From NCBI GenBank assembly GCA_002286715.1, contig NSJX01000008.1, positions 1 through 24,484 of the forward strand: a DNA stretch of 24,484 bases, given 5' to 3'. The translations under genes were made by a program, and so were the position numbers. Positions 1 to 8,868 of the stretch are shown in pieces (within the stretch, counting starts at the first letter, position 1; each line of letters opens with the position of its first letter). This DNA comes from Dentipellis sp. KUC8613 (taxonomy: Eukaryota > Basidiomycota > Agaricomycetes > Russulales > Hericiaceae). Below the pieces are notes generated by a model that worked only from the letters and a program-made list of their open reading frames with translations, searched no databases and was not told the origin of the DNA.

Positions 1-434
1 TAAGGGATAATGATTCAATGGCCAGGTAAGAGAGAGACAGGACAACTTCACCCAAAGTTGTCTCTTTTAGGATAATGAAAAATTTCTCTACCCCTTTAAT
101 TTAATAACATTCATTACAAGCAAAACAACCCCTGTACCAAGCACCATGAAAAGATAGGATGATTCTGGCTTGAAAATCTCATTCCTCTCAAGCCAAACTA
201 CTGCTTCAGCTCAATACAAATTTGAATTTATGAGAGATACAGACATCCAAAAATTATGAAATTTGTACTGTATGTGAATCTAATGATAGTGCATCTATAT
301 GTAGATTTTCACAGTGATTAAAGAAAAGCTGAAGCCTGTACAAAATGAACTCTAATGATTGGAAATGATTTACAAAATCTCATAAAGTAAAACATAGATG
401 AATCAGATCCTGCTGCTTGCCGGCCCACTCCACC
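1..434. other. AT-rich segment with no gene
   Basis: This stretch is clearly more AT-rich than the rest of the window and has no open frame of note. It lies directly downstream, in the sense of the minus-strand retroelement, of the retropepsin stop codon at 435-437, where reverse transcriptase should follow in a complete Ty3/Gypsy element. I see no RT motif in any frame. I also see no sequence shared with 2273-3400 that would make it the partner LTR. It may be a non-autonomous 3' end, a later insertion, or flanking DNA. Confidence 0.5.
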
Positions 435-869
435 CTAGTTGAATGTAAGTGTGTCCTGGTCCCAATCGATTTCTGGGTTGTGTTGTCTCAACCAGGGAAG
501 TCCTAATATCAGGTCCTCGCTACCAATGTCGGTTACCATAAAGGTAATGGGTTCCACATGGTTTCCAAGGGACATTTCCAACGAGACTGTCTGTGTGATA
601 GTTCCTAAGACATTTGTGGAGTTGTCGACGTTGCGGACTTTAATTGGTTGCCCAAGTTCTTGAGTTGTTAGTCCCATTTGTTTGACCAATCGGTGATTTA
701 TAAACCTCCCTGTTGCCCCAGTGTCGAGTAAGGCTTGTATTTCAGCGTTTTTGTTCCCCTGAATGTAGACTGGAAGTCGCATAGTATTTGATCCATTGAC
801 TAGTCGTACAAATTCGGAATCGGGGTATCTAGCTTTGGTCCGCAGCCACGCTGTCCAGCGCGGACCTAA
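435..869 (-). CDS. Retropepsin-like aspartic protease of the retrotransposon
   Basis: This frame is -1 relative to gag and open from the gag stop region to TAG at 435-437. The active-site motif is ALLDTGATGRFI (the D-S/T-G triad), followed by the typical downstream hydrophobic element DLILGLPWLRQHNPEIDW. In Ty3/Gypsy elements this enzyme works as a dimer that cleaves the Gag and Gag-Pol precursors. A local ATG exists at 780-782, but the frame is open through the gag stop and sits correctly behind the slippery site, so it is most likely made as a Gag-PR fusion. It ends at DQDTLTFN, about where the linker to reverse transcriptase normally begins. No RT follows, which is the main oddity. Confidence 0.87.
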   Translation of the reverse strand, partial: LGPRWTAWLRTKARYPDSEFVRLVNGSNTMRLPVYIQGNKNAEIQALLDTGATGRFINHRLVKQMGLTTQELGQPIKVRNVDNSTNVLGTITQTVSLEMSLGNHVEPITFMVTDIGSEDLILGLPWLRQHNPEIDWDQDTLTFN

Positions 870-878
870 TGAAAACCC
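837..878 (-). promoter_or_regulatory. -1 programmed ribosomal frameshift signal (gag/PR)
   Basis: On the minus strand the heptamer GGGTTTT (872-878) is phased as G_GGT_TTT, the X_XXY_YYZ form, two codons before the gag TAG. After a 5-nt spacer comes a perfect 7-bp GC-rich stem, GGTCCGC (860-866) pairing with GCGGACC (837-843), across a 16-nt loop. Slipping one base back enters exactly the open protease frame. Phase, spacing and stem all match classical retroviral and L-A-type -1 signals. That it functions is inference. Confidence 0.75.
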
Positions 879-2272
879 ACAGTATCCAGTTCTTCTGGCG
901 ACAACTCTGCTATGAGTTTGCGGATTTGGGTGATTTTATCCTCTGGTTCTTCTTCAGTGTTTACCTGTCTGGTACGCTGGCCTTGCCTCCAGTTCCCTTG
1001 GTTTCTATATCCTCCTCTGTTGTTGTTCTGACCCCCTTTGTTAGGGCAGTCGCGCGAGATATGTCCTGGCTTGTCGCATTTGAAGCACAGCCCCTCTCGC
1101 AGGTGTCGTGCATGTTCTTCATTGGACATTCTGTAGATAGACTCATGGGTCATCTTGTCGACGTCCATCGCATCTGGGTCCTTGGGTGTCGTGTGATGGA
1201 ATAGGCGACTGCCTTTGCTGCCTGAGAATAAGCCATACTGGCGGTTTGCCAAGTCTATTTCTTTTGCAGACTTGACCCATCCTGCGAAGTCTGAGGGGCG
1301 CCCTTTGATGAATATGAGCTTCAGGATTTCTTTATCTAATCCTCGTGCAAACATGTTGATCACTGTTGCATCATGGGCTGGATCGGTAAGGTCTGCTTTG
1401 GACTTTAATATGTTGAAGCGTTGCACATATGCTTCAACATCCTCTTTGTCCTTCTGTTTGATGGCCTCAAGCTGTGCCATGGCACGATGCTTGCCGTCTA
1501 TATCTCCAAAGGTTTTCTCCAGTATTTCTTTGAAGTCCTTCCATGTTCCCCATACTCCGCTCTTTTCCTTCATCCAATTCCTCCTCCAGTCTGCTGCTGT
1601 TCCCGATGTGAAGAAGGATAAGGCAAAAGCGATTTTGCCATCGTCTGACTTGATCTTAGCCTTGTTGGCTATGAACATCAACTCGCAGTTGTCAATGAAG
1701 TTCTGGAGGTCGCTCCTTTCCCCCGTGAAGTCTTTGGGCATGTTAGCTTTGAAATCATTGTCTGTCGACATGTTGGCCCTTCTGATGAATGCTTTTTCTG
1801 CTAGTTGAAATCGGTGACTGGTTACTTGTGTGTCGTCTTGTGCAAATCTCCAGCAGTAGTTTATTCCGTCCCAATAGATCTGATCGTCTGCTGTTTTCCA
1901 CACTCCGTCGTGTTCGTAGTCAAATGACAACCACCTGCTTTGATCCGCACTGATATAGATTCCTGCTGGGAGTGGGAACGGTTCTGGTGCAATGTTTGCT
2001 GCCGTCGTGGTCTGGGGTTTCGATGCAATGGGTGTCTCCCCTTCTTCTGATCCTGATGAGTCGGCAATAACAGGTGCAGGTTCTCTGGGTGTATCTAGTC
2101 GATGGAAAGGTTCTCCTTTTCTTTCCCACTTGCCGTTCTTGTGTCGTGCTATTGACCACCGTTTGTCTTCAAGCTGGAAGATCCAGTCGTTCTTTCGTTC
2201 GTCCCAGGTGGCGGGGAAGTTCGGAGATGGGTTTCTTCTTGAGCCCTCAATTTTGACAGGGGAGGCTCTTCG
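866..2272 (-). CDS. gag: Gag polyprotein of Ty3/Gypsy retrotransposon (5' end unresolved)
   Basis: The minus-strand frame is open from just after a stop at 2273-2275 to TAG at 866-868, 468 codons. It encodes a retrotransposon-type capsid (WRRNWMKEKSGVW, ATVINMFARGLD) and then a single zinc knuckle CFKCDKPGHISRDC (C-X2-C-X4-H-X4-C) near 1050-1095. The N-terminal part (1772-2272) reads like real protein, with Trp-rich stretches such as WDERKNDW and DGVWKTADD, yet its first ATG is at 1769-1771. Translation therefore starts upstream after an intron or in another frame, or an indel has broken the 5' end. Gag would package the element RNA in cytoplasmic particles. The stop codon lies just after a -1 slippery heptamer, so some ribosomes should continue into the protease. 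Confidence 0.88.
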   Translation of the reverse strand, partial: RRASPVKIEGSRRNPSPNFPATWDERKNDWIFQLEDKRWSIARHKNGKWERKGEPFHRLDTPREPAPVIADSSGSEEGETPIASKPQTTTAANIAPEPFPLPAGIYISADQSRWLSFDYEHDGVWKTADDQIYWDGINYCWRFAQDDTQVTSHRFQLAEKAFIRRANMSTDNDFKANMPKDFTGERSDLQNFIDNCELMFIANKAKIKSDDGKIAFALSFFTSGTAADWRRNWMKEKSGVWGTWKDFKEILEKTFGDIDGKHRAMAQLEAIKQKDKEDVEAYVQRFNILKSKADLTDPAHDATVINMFARGLDKEILKLIFIKGRPSDFAGWVKSAKEIDLANRQYGLFSGSKGSRLFHHTTPKDPDAMDVDKMTHESIYRMSNEEHARHLREGLCFKCDKPGHISRDCPNKGGQNNNRGGYRNQGNWRQGQRTRQVNTEEEPEDKITQIRKLIAELSPEELDTVGFH

Positions 2273-3221
2273 TTAGCTTGTTCTAATGTAAGGACCGATG
2301 ACCGAGACAGGCCACGGGCCTTGGTACTCCTACACTCACGCACAAGGAGACGCCTTGTGGTATAGAGAGCCTAGCCTGTCAGACCAGACGAGAGTGAAGA
2401 GATAGATGAGAACCCAGTGTATTGAGTACTACACTTAGGAGAACAAGCTAAGGATTGTAGCTACTGGAGTCGTCATACTTATAGTACAGAGGGTTTAGGG
2501 CCGGTGGGTCATCGCCAGTGCAAGTGGTAGAGATAGGAGATAAGGGGATGGGATGGTACTGGCGGATAAGAATAGTACAGTATCAGTCAGTGTATCAGTA
2601 ATACAAAAGGAAATTAGTAATAGTCCAAGACGAAGTCAGGTGCCATAGGTCAGTCATGTGCTCGTATCAGGCCGTAACAGTATATACCCTCGCGCCCTTG
2701 TCCATAGTTCCTTAGACTGACAATCTCGTCTGTATCGTACTGTACCTGGAATACCAGCTGCACTGCGCTCTGCACATTGTTGGCACTCTTGCTCAATTCT
2801 CTATCCCTCATCTCGCTCGCCTTGTCACCAGTGGTGGCTTGGGTGGTTGTTTCATTAAATTCATTGGTTCTAGGCCAGTCTTGACAAGGATGTCAATGAT
2901 GATGATGACAACAAGCAGGTAAGAGGTAATGATGAGTGTTGAATTTGTTTTATTGTTTGTTTACTATGATCTACATTCACTGTCTGCTGTCCACAATCTC
3001 CTGAGTGTCCACAATCTTGCTGGCATTGGCAAGTCCAGAGACATGGCATGGTGATTAGGTCAGCAACCTTCCTTATATGGACTTGCTATGTTTTCGGCAT
3101 AGGTGGCGGAACAACAATAGCTGCGAGACATGACATACAGAATAGGAAGGAGGTCATTATGTAATATAAAGGCGCTATACCGGCACTCTCCCCGAGCCCT
3201 TGCCGAGATCTCAACTCGAAC
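2273..3221. other. Probable retroelement leader/LTR-like DNA, no gene
   Basis: No coding frame is supported. A possible LTR edge is TGTAAGGACC at 2287, just upstream of gag in its sense, and a TATA-like TATATA sits near 2683-2688. With no second copy in the window an LTR cannot be proven. A 12-bp inverted repeat (TTAGCTTGTTCT at 2273-2284, AGAACAAGCTAA at 2440-2451) flanks the first part. A short direct repeat, GTCCACAATCT, occurs at 2989 and 3007. Confidence 0.35.
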
Positions 3222-3361
3222 ACGAAATTGAGATCACTGAAATGAAAGTGAAATGACTCAAACGAAACTGGAATTACTAAAACGAAACTGAAATCACAAA
3301 AACGAAACTGAAATCACAAAAATGAAACTGAAATCATGAAAACGAAACTGAAATCACAAAA
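3222..3361. repeat. 20-bp tandem repeat, 7 copies
   Basis: Seven consecutive units of exactly 20 bp start at 3222, 3242, 3262, 3282, 3302, 3322 and 3342. The consensus is ACGAAACTGAAATCACAAAA. Copies 4, 5 and 7 match the consensus, copy 6 differs at four positions, and copies 1-3 diverge more, so the array looks youngest at its right end. An eighth, degraded start follows with a one-base shift. There are no spacers and the period is not a multiple of three, so it is neither CRISPR nor coding. It lies about 190 bp upstream of the APH-like kinase start. Confidence 0.9.
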
Positions 3362-3551
3362 TGAGATTATGTAAACAAGAATGCAATGTCGAAAAATATT
3401 TTGTCCAGCCAGGCCCTCCAAAGCTCCAAGCCTTCCGTGCTCGGACTGCGCAGCGAGCATTCAATCGCGTTCCGCGCCAGTCTAGTAGTTCCTGTGTACA
3501 CCGGGCTCTACCTTGACGACACACACTACCCCTTATACGCTCGCGGATGCT

Positions 3552-4424
3552 ATGATGGGTGATATCTGGGTTAGATTACAGGTGTGTGGTTCTCCTGCCC
3601 TTTTATGCTCGTATAGTTCAACATGCACATAGGACCTATTGAGGTTCTTCCAGCGGCTGCTCATCGGCCTTACCCGTCCTCTACAGGGCACGCACAACAT
3701 CAGAACATTCTACTTCAACATACCGTGGGTAGTCAAGGTCACTCAGCGCACAACCAGCACGGAGGCGCATGCCCTACGCTACCTTCACTCAACGGGTCTC
3801 GATATTCCGATCCCAAAGCTCATATTGTCTTGCGTATACCGCGGCACAACGTACACCGTCATGACTCGCGTTCCCGGCAGGAACATGCATGCGATCGCCA
3901 GGGACATGACTCCCGATGTCGTGCAAACTATCGCTAGCGAGGTCTCGACCGTGCTTAACAAACTGGATACCCTGCGCCAGGCGCCCTCAGACGCCGGGAA
4001 AGTCATGATGAGCGCATCCGGACACGATCTCCCCGACCCCGTTTTCTTCTTTGAAAAACGATCCGGCCCTTATCCCTCCGTCATCGAACTCTGGGCACAT
4101 TGTGGCGACTACTCTAACCTAGACGAGATGCAAGGCGACAATGACGTGCGTACCCTCGACATAATGGCTGCAGACCCCATCCGTTATGTTCATCCGGATT
4201 TGCGTTTTTACAATATCATCGTCCGCGATGGCCACCTGTCTGGAATCATCGACTGGGAGGATTCGGGTTGGTTTCCTTCATCCTGGCAAGTGCATACAAT
4301 GCGCTGGCCGCGTGTTGGGTGCAGCGGAGTCTGGTTGCAGTATTGGCTCCAGTACCAGTTCTCCAATGAGGCCGAAGCTGCGTATGCCGCGTCGAAGTCA
4401 TTTTTGATCAAGTCTCCTGTATGA
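3552..4424 (+). CDS. APH-like phosphotransferase family protein (protein-kinase-like fold)
   Basis: Model: exon 1 3552-3581, intron 3582-3632 (GT-AG, 51 nt), exon 2 3633-4424; 273 aa. The large exon lacks a usable ATG because a stop at 3630-3632 closes its frame. The short upstream exon (MMGDIWVRLQ) joins in phase across CAG|GTGTGT and ATAG|GAC. The fold is visible: VVKV (Lys about 45) and an EA-LRYL helix (Glu about 54) of the N-lobe, hinge-like TYTVMTRVPGRN, catalytic loop HPDLRFYN (His197, Asp199, Asn204) and metal-binding IIDWED (Asp217). The catalytic Asp and Asn are kept, with Pro instead of the usual Gly in H-G-D. The family is large in agaricomycetes and its natural substrates are mostly unknown; an antibiotic target should not be assumed. 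The end (EAEAAYAASKSFL) looks natural. Confidence 0.85.
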
Positions 4425-4670
4425 GGTACGTGAGACCGTCCGTGGCGCGCACGATTTCGTATGCTGACCATATCCTAGCTAGACCAAGTGATCGCGCGCC
4501 CGTTGTCGACATAGATACCTATCCAGATACCCGTTCGTTCTGCGTTCTGAGATCGGGCATGGATTCATGGAGGTTTTCATCGTGTATCAGTCAATTGGAC
4601 ATTGAACCCAAAGATTCGTGATACTGTGATCACTTCCCACAATCGTCGCCGAAAACAGTTGCTTCCCCCC
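4425..4670. other. Convergent intergenic spacer
   Basis: This short spacer lies between the 3' end of the plus-strand kinase and the 3' end of the minus-strand orphan ORF. I see no gene or recognisable element in it. Confidence 0.5.
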
Positions 4671-4928
4671 CTAATACAATGCCACTTCACCCAGGTCATA
4701 CACCACACCTGCCGCGATTCCGTCGACCAACAGCGGTTCCACGATGACAATATCAGAATCCGCTTCTCTACCACCATCTGCGAAGAGCCGCCCCCACTTG
4801 TAGTTCTCGAATTCACTGTAACTGACTTGAAGGTCTTTTTCCCAGTCATCCCCAAAACCCTTGGCACCGTATGCATCAAGTTTAACGCACCATGTTCGGT
4901 GACCATAAGAAGCTCTTTCCCAAGACAT
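4671..4928 (-). CDS. Hypothetical protein, possibly the last exon of a larger gene
   Basis: The minus-strand frame from an ATG at 4926-4928 to TAG at 4671-4673 encodes 85 aa. Its composition is protein-like: charged and aromatic, with HRTWCVKLDAYGAKGFGDDW and a hydrophobic C-terminal half (DIVIVEPLLVDGIAAGVVY). I do not recognise the family. The same frame stays open to about 5042, and acceptor-like AG sites lie near 4965-4985, so this may be a 3' exon. Another coding-like stretch on the same strand (about 5060-5155, MWFAHLPDLAMEVIEAFEYL) could be an upstream exon, but I could not find a convincing in-phase splice. It is convergent with the kinase gene. Confidence 0.4.
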   Translation of the reverse strand: MSWERASYGHRTWCVKLDAYGAKGFGDDWEKDLQVSYSEFENYKWGRLFADGGREADSDIVIVEPLLVDGIAAGVVYDLGEVALY

Positions 4929-5420
4929 TGAGAGCCTTGGATCACCGGCTCGGTCAGTCGGTGTCTGCGGACACCTAAACCACGTCTTCAGTCCATGGCA
5001 TGACCGGGAAATTTTGCTGCAGGCAGAATGGCACTCGGCCACCGCCGCCGCCGCTGCCTTCAGTCGTCGTCACTCGCTGTTGGGAGATATTCGAAGGCCT
5101 CGATGACCTCCATAGCCAGGTCCGGCAGATGAGCGAACCACATCCGAGATGAGGAAATGAGCACAAGAAGGAAGGGTGGCAGCACTTCGCGGCAAGCCAC
5201 ACACCTCTTCATCTTCATCTTCCATCCATCCGCCCACCCCACCCAGCCGCCAACAAGTTTTTCGCTCTGACCTCTCAATGAGAAAGTTAAGAGAAAAAAA
5301 CTGTGGGTGTGGCGTGAGTTAGATGGGGATGGGGCGATGCATGGGGGCACTGGCGCACTAAAAACCAAACACCAAACACCAAGCCAAGCGTGTGCAGGGG
5401 ATGGGGGGAGGCATGTGGAC

Positions 5421-5453
5421 ACCACCACCACCACCACCAGCGCCGCCGCCGCC
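5421..5453. repeat. Trinucleotide microsatellites (ACC)n and (GCC)n
   Basis: Six ACC units (5421-5438) are followed, after AG, by about four GCC units to 5453. No supported gene runs through it. Confidence 0.85.
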
Positions 5454-5871
5454 CCTCCTCAGTCCTGTCGAGCGGCAACGTCAGCATCGAGCGTTCAGTG
5501 CTCGGCAGAGGAGACGGAAATGCGCAGATGGCGGCGGCGGGGAAGAAGTAGCAAACCGCGGAGGTATGGCCAGGGGCCCCGGCGTTTGTGTGATGCAGAA
5601 TTCTGATTCTGCGCGAGCGGCAAGGCCGGAGGGTATCATTGAAGAAAAGGAACCGCGGAGCACCGTGGAGACGCGTTGCGTTGTTATCGAACCGTCCACG
5701 CCTAAGCCCGCCACCCCTCACTCAATCACTCGCTCGTCCGGGTCCGTGAACACCCCTCCACATCCACACTCCATCCCGCGCGCTGCAGCAGGACAGCCGC
5801 CGGCTAGGTGTTGAGAGGAGTATGACACGGTCAGACAAGGCAAGCGGAGTAAACAGCGACGCCAGCGAGGA

Positions 5872-5920
5872 ACTTTTTTTTCTTTTCTTGAATAAATGAC
5901 TATTTAAGAAAAAAAAAAGT
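5872..5920. repeat. A/T-rich imperfect hairpin
   Basis: The inner stem pairs TTTTCTTGAATA (5883-5894) with TATTTAAGAAAA (5901-5912), one mismatch, around the loop AATGAC. The outer part pairs ACTTTTTTTTC (5872-5882) with AAAAAAGT (5913-5920), leaving a small bulge. It could be a relic of a small inserted element or a transcript-end structure. Confidence 0.6.
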
Positions 5921-6062
5921 ACCCATGACTCGCAGCGGAGGGAGGGAAGAGGAGGGAAGATCAGTGGATGCGCGCGGAGAGTGAGCATGCTTCTGCCGCC
6001 ATCGCCGTCGTGGTAGGCGAGGGGGGTTTGTCGTCGGAGCCAGTGATGATGATGCCAGCATC

Positions 6063-6620
6063 GTGACACCCTAATATCACTTGACCCGGTATCCAGGACC
6101 GCCAAAGGTCGTTCCCACTGTGCCGCGTACTAGAATGTTTGTATCACCAAGTGACAGAGATCCACCAGAAATCGCACTTCTTGGCCGAAACACCCGCCTG
6201 AGCTCGCATAGCCTAAAGGTTGGCCGGTCGCAAACCTTGGACGTCGAGATGCCAGCGAGCCCCCTAGCCTCCGGCGCCGAGTCGAAACAGCCGTCCAACA
6301 GGATTCGCTCGCCTTCCACAGATAAGAGCGCCCGACCGCAACAGCTCCGCCCGCTGATCTGCCTCATCCTAGACATCCTTCCATATTCCTCTCTGACGAT
6401 CACGGCCGTATCGAGGAGGGGCAGGTGGCGTAGAATGTACGAGAACGCAAGACATCACCGGTGCCTCCTGCGTGCGAAGAACCAAGGGCGCACGAGCCAA
6501 AGAACCTAGTAGCCTGATCGAATGGCAGAATGCGGCAGCCAACAGCGGAACCCAATCCCGACGCAGCGCGCGAGGTTACAAGGCGGAGCGTGAAATGTGG
6601 CACATCCGTTAGGGTGTCAC
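6063..6620. mobile_element. Candidate non-autonomous DNA transposon (MITE-like), 558 bp
   Basis: The segment begins with GTGACACCCTAA (6063-6074) and ends with its exact reverse complement TTAGGGTGTCAC (6609-6620), a perfect 12-bp terminal inverted repeat. The inside has no recognisable transposase. Long frames exist on both strands (6081-6509 plus, 6077-6403 minus) but match no family I know. Flanks (CCAGCATC left, TAGCCCCC right) show no obvious target duplication. Superfamily cannot be assigned from sequence alone. Confidence 0.45.
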
Positions 6621-7083
6621 TAGCCCCCAGCCGCGGACCATTGAGTAGTCGCCGCCCCAGCGAGCAGCAGCGAGACGAACCGCTAGATATCTATCAATCA
6701 GCCAGCCGCAGACGGCAGCGCTATCGCAATCTGCGCGTGCTTCCTGTGAGAACCGCGCTCTCAGGAAATGGAGGCGCCAGATGGCGACCGCAGCGAGCGG
6801 TATGTACCCAGTAGGCTCGGTGGCTGCACCCGACACCCGCCTCAGGGCCGACGACTGGTGGTAGGCGGATAGCTGCCCGGTACCAATCGACATCGCCGAT
6901 CAGCAGAATCAGGCAACAGCATCCGGCGCGAGGGACGAGGAGCGCGGCGCCAATAAGTACGCGTGCCGCCCATCCCTGAACGATCATTGACCCCGGCAAG
7001 CGCATGCGTTGCTACCCCACAAGTCCCCCGCCGCGCCGCCGTAGAGCAAAGTCCCTATCATTCGCGCCAGCACAACGGAGCGA

Positions 7084-7095
7084 GGGGGGGGGGGG
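7084..7095. repeat. Homopolymer run of 12 G
   Basis: A run of 12 guanines in GC-rich non-coding DNA. It is a likely slippage or sequencing-error site. Confidence 0.8.
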
Positions 7096-8807
7096 TGCAG
7101 GCTAGCATTGAGGTAGGCGGACGCATGCGTACGGAGGCGGAGCTCCGCGACAGGTAGCACCCCTCGCGGTGGCTAGCGCCTCCGGCGCGTCCACGCTGAT
7201 CGTCTGTATCAGCGCCAGGATGAGGAAGGACAGTGTCTAGTGCGGAACAGGCTCAATTGGGCAGCTGTGGCCACGGGCATGTTGCTTTGAGCGGGTGGAC
7301 GGTGGGCATTAAGGGGCGGAAGATGTCGAATGTTGGTGGCGACGTGCGCACATGCACCGGTATTAAAACATTGTGGTAGGGCTCTCCATACGGCTGGAGC
7401 CTTGTGCGGCCTGATTGGTTGCGGAAAGGCAAGTCCAATGGCTCGGGGGCTCGGAAAGGTGTTATTGAATCGCTGTGAGATGACGAGGGACTGTAAGCGG
7501 ACGGCGATAGTCATTAAGACCTTACGGTGAGGTCATTGGCCTGGACCGACTTACCGACCGGTGGAAGGAGCCTGCGCGGGACGGACGGCTGGCGATAATG
7601 AATGGCGCTTGAAAAGGCGTTATTGCCGCGGCCACGCAGAATTGAGAAGCTACGCACAAAGTCCAAGAGAACTCGCGCAGCCCACGTCCACTTCGCCGAC
7701 GAAAGTCTACGGACATGAAGAAGAACGGAATTTGGCTTCGTGTTAATGGACAGAACACTCTCGTGCGGCGTGCCGTCAGTGGCGTGACACGCGGTGCGCA
7801 CAGACGCTTCCTCGGTGCTAAGTTGGCCAAATGGAAGCACACGAAGCGCACGGGCGATAAGCCTCGCGCTGGCCATCCTCCCCTGCGCTGTCAAGGTCGC
7901 GGCGGGCAGGAATCGCGTGCAAAGGGCGTGTTTCTGAAATTGAAAGCGTCCGCGGTGAGGTTCGCGGAGACGGGATGACCTTGGGCGTGGCATACGGAAT
8001 GGAAGTGGGGAACAGGAAGGCGGAGGTGGTGGGTCCAGGCTGTGCTGTGCAGGCTCAGGAACGAGAGGAGAGGCCGAGGAGAGATTGGGGGAAGCCACGC
8101 GGAGATCAATGTGCTCAGGCGGCGACATGCCGAGGCGTGCCGAGCGGCGGCAGGCGCAGACCGAACCAGACCGAACCGCTGCGGTAGGCGTGAAGACAAC
8201 ATCCGCGATTCTTGCGCCGCGGATGCATCACTCACGAAGGGGGAGAAGATCAGTGGATGGAAGGTTTCCAGGTCTCCTGTCTGCGAAACGGGGATGGCAG
8301 CTGCTGCAGAGCGGGCAGTAACGTTCACCCTTGGCGCCTCGGGGTGAGAAAGGCTTGGCCTGCGCGGGCGTGCAGCCATGAGAGAGGTGAGAAGCTGCGT
8401 CTGATAAAGAGGGGCCCACACCGCCGGAGCCTTTGCTGCATGTGATGTACGGGGTGAGAGGAGTCTGCCTTTTACATGAGCGGCAACTGCACAAACGAGG
8501 ATGACGTACTGCGGATGGCCGCATGGACGGTGAAGAGCAGAGTGCAAGTTGTCGAGGAAAATACCGTGCACAACGCACCGAGCAAAGGAGATAGACGAAA
8601 ACGAACCCGAGCGTTGAGGAGAAATCCGGGGAAAGTGGGATGTACGGGACGAGTCGGGCAGCAAGGAGAGTGGTCGACTGCGGAGGAGGAGACGGGAGAC
8701 GGGGACCGGGTCGGTCTGCGCGTTTGCGGTTGTTGATGTGGACCGTTTGCGGCGCGGTTCGCAAGTCAGATGCCGATAGGCTTGCCTTGCCAGCCTTCAA
8801 GAGTCCC

Positions 8808-8868
8808 CTCGACTGTCCCTTCCCGACTTCCCATCCCATCCTCCCTCCCCTCTCCTCACTCGCGTTCG
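8808..8868 (+). promoter_or_regulatory. Pyrimidine-rich core-promoter tract upstream of the MADS gene
   Basis: A C/T-dominated stretch ends about 55 bp before the MADS ATG. Long CT-rich tracts just upstream of the transcription start are common in well-expressed filamentous-fungal genes. No TATA box is evident. The assignment is inference from position and composition. Confidence 0.35.

Larger units (their letters stand above)
435..2272 (-). mobile_element. Ty3/Gypsy-type retrotransposon fragment (gag-PR, no pol)
   Basis: Seen: a gag frame with a CCHC zinc knuckle (866-2272) and an aspartic protease in the -1 frame (435-869), joined by a frameshift signal at 837-878. Known: a full Ty3/Gypsy element continues from protease into reverse transcriptase, RNase H and integrase. 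None of these is present, and the protease frame closes with TAG at 435-437. Only one side could carry an LTR inside the window, so LTRs, primer-binding site and target duplication could not be established. The element is either truncated or a gag-PR-only non-autonomous type. Outer limits are uncertain; the leader or LTR may run right to about 2800. Confidence 0.85.

Noticed and set aside
2287..2780. A defined LTR starting with TGTAAGGACC
   Set aside because: Plausible edge and TATA-like site, but no second copy, no matching end and no target duplication in the window; kept only as an uncertain leader region.
3222..3361. Regular repeats that might suggest a CRISPR array
   Set aside because: The units are directly adjacent with no spacers, and the context is eukaryotic; it is a minisatellite.
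6609..6615. TTAGGG, the fungal telomere unit
   Set aside because: A single copy that forms part of the 12-bp terminal inverted repeat; there is no array.
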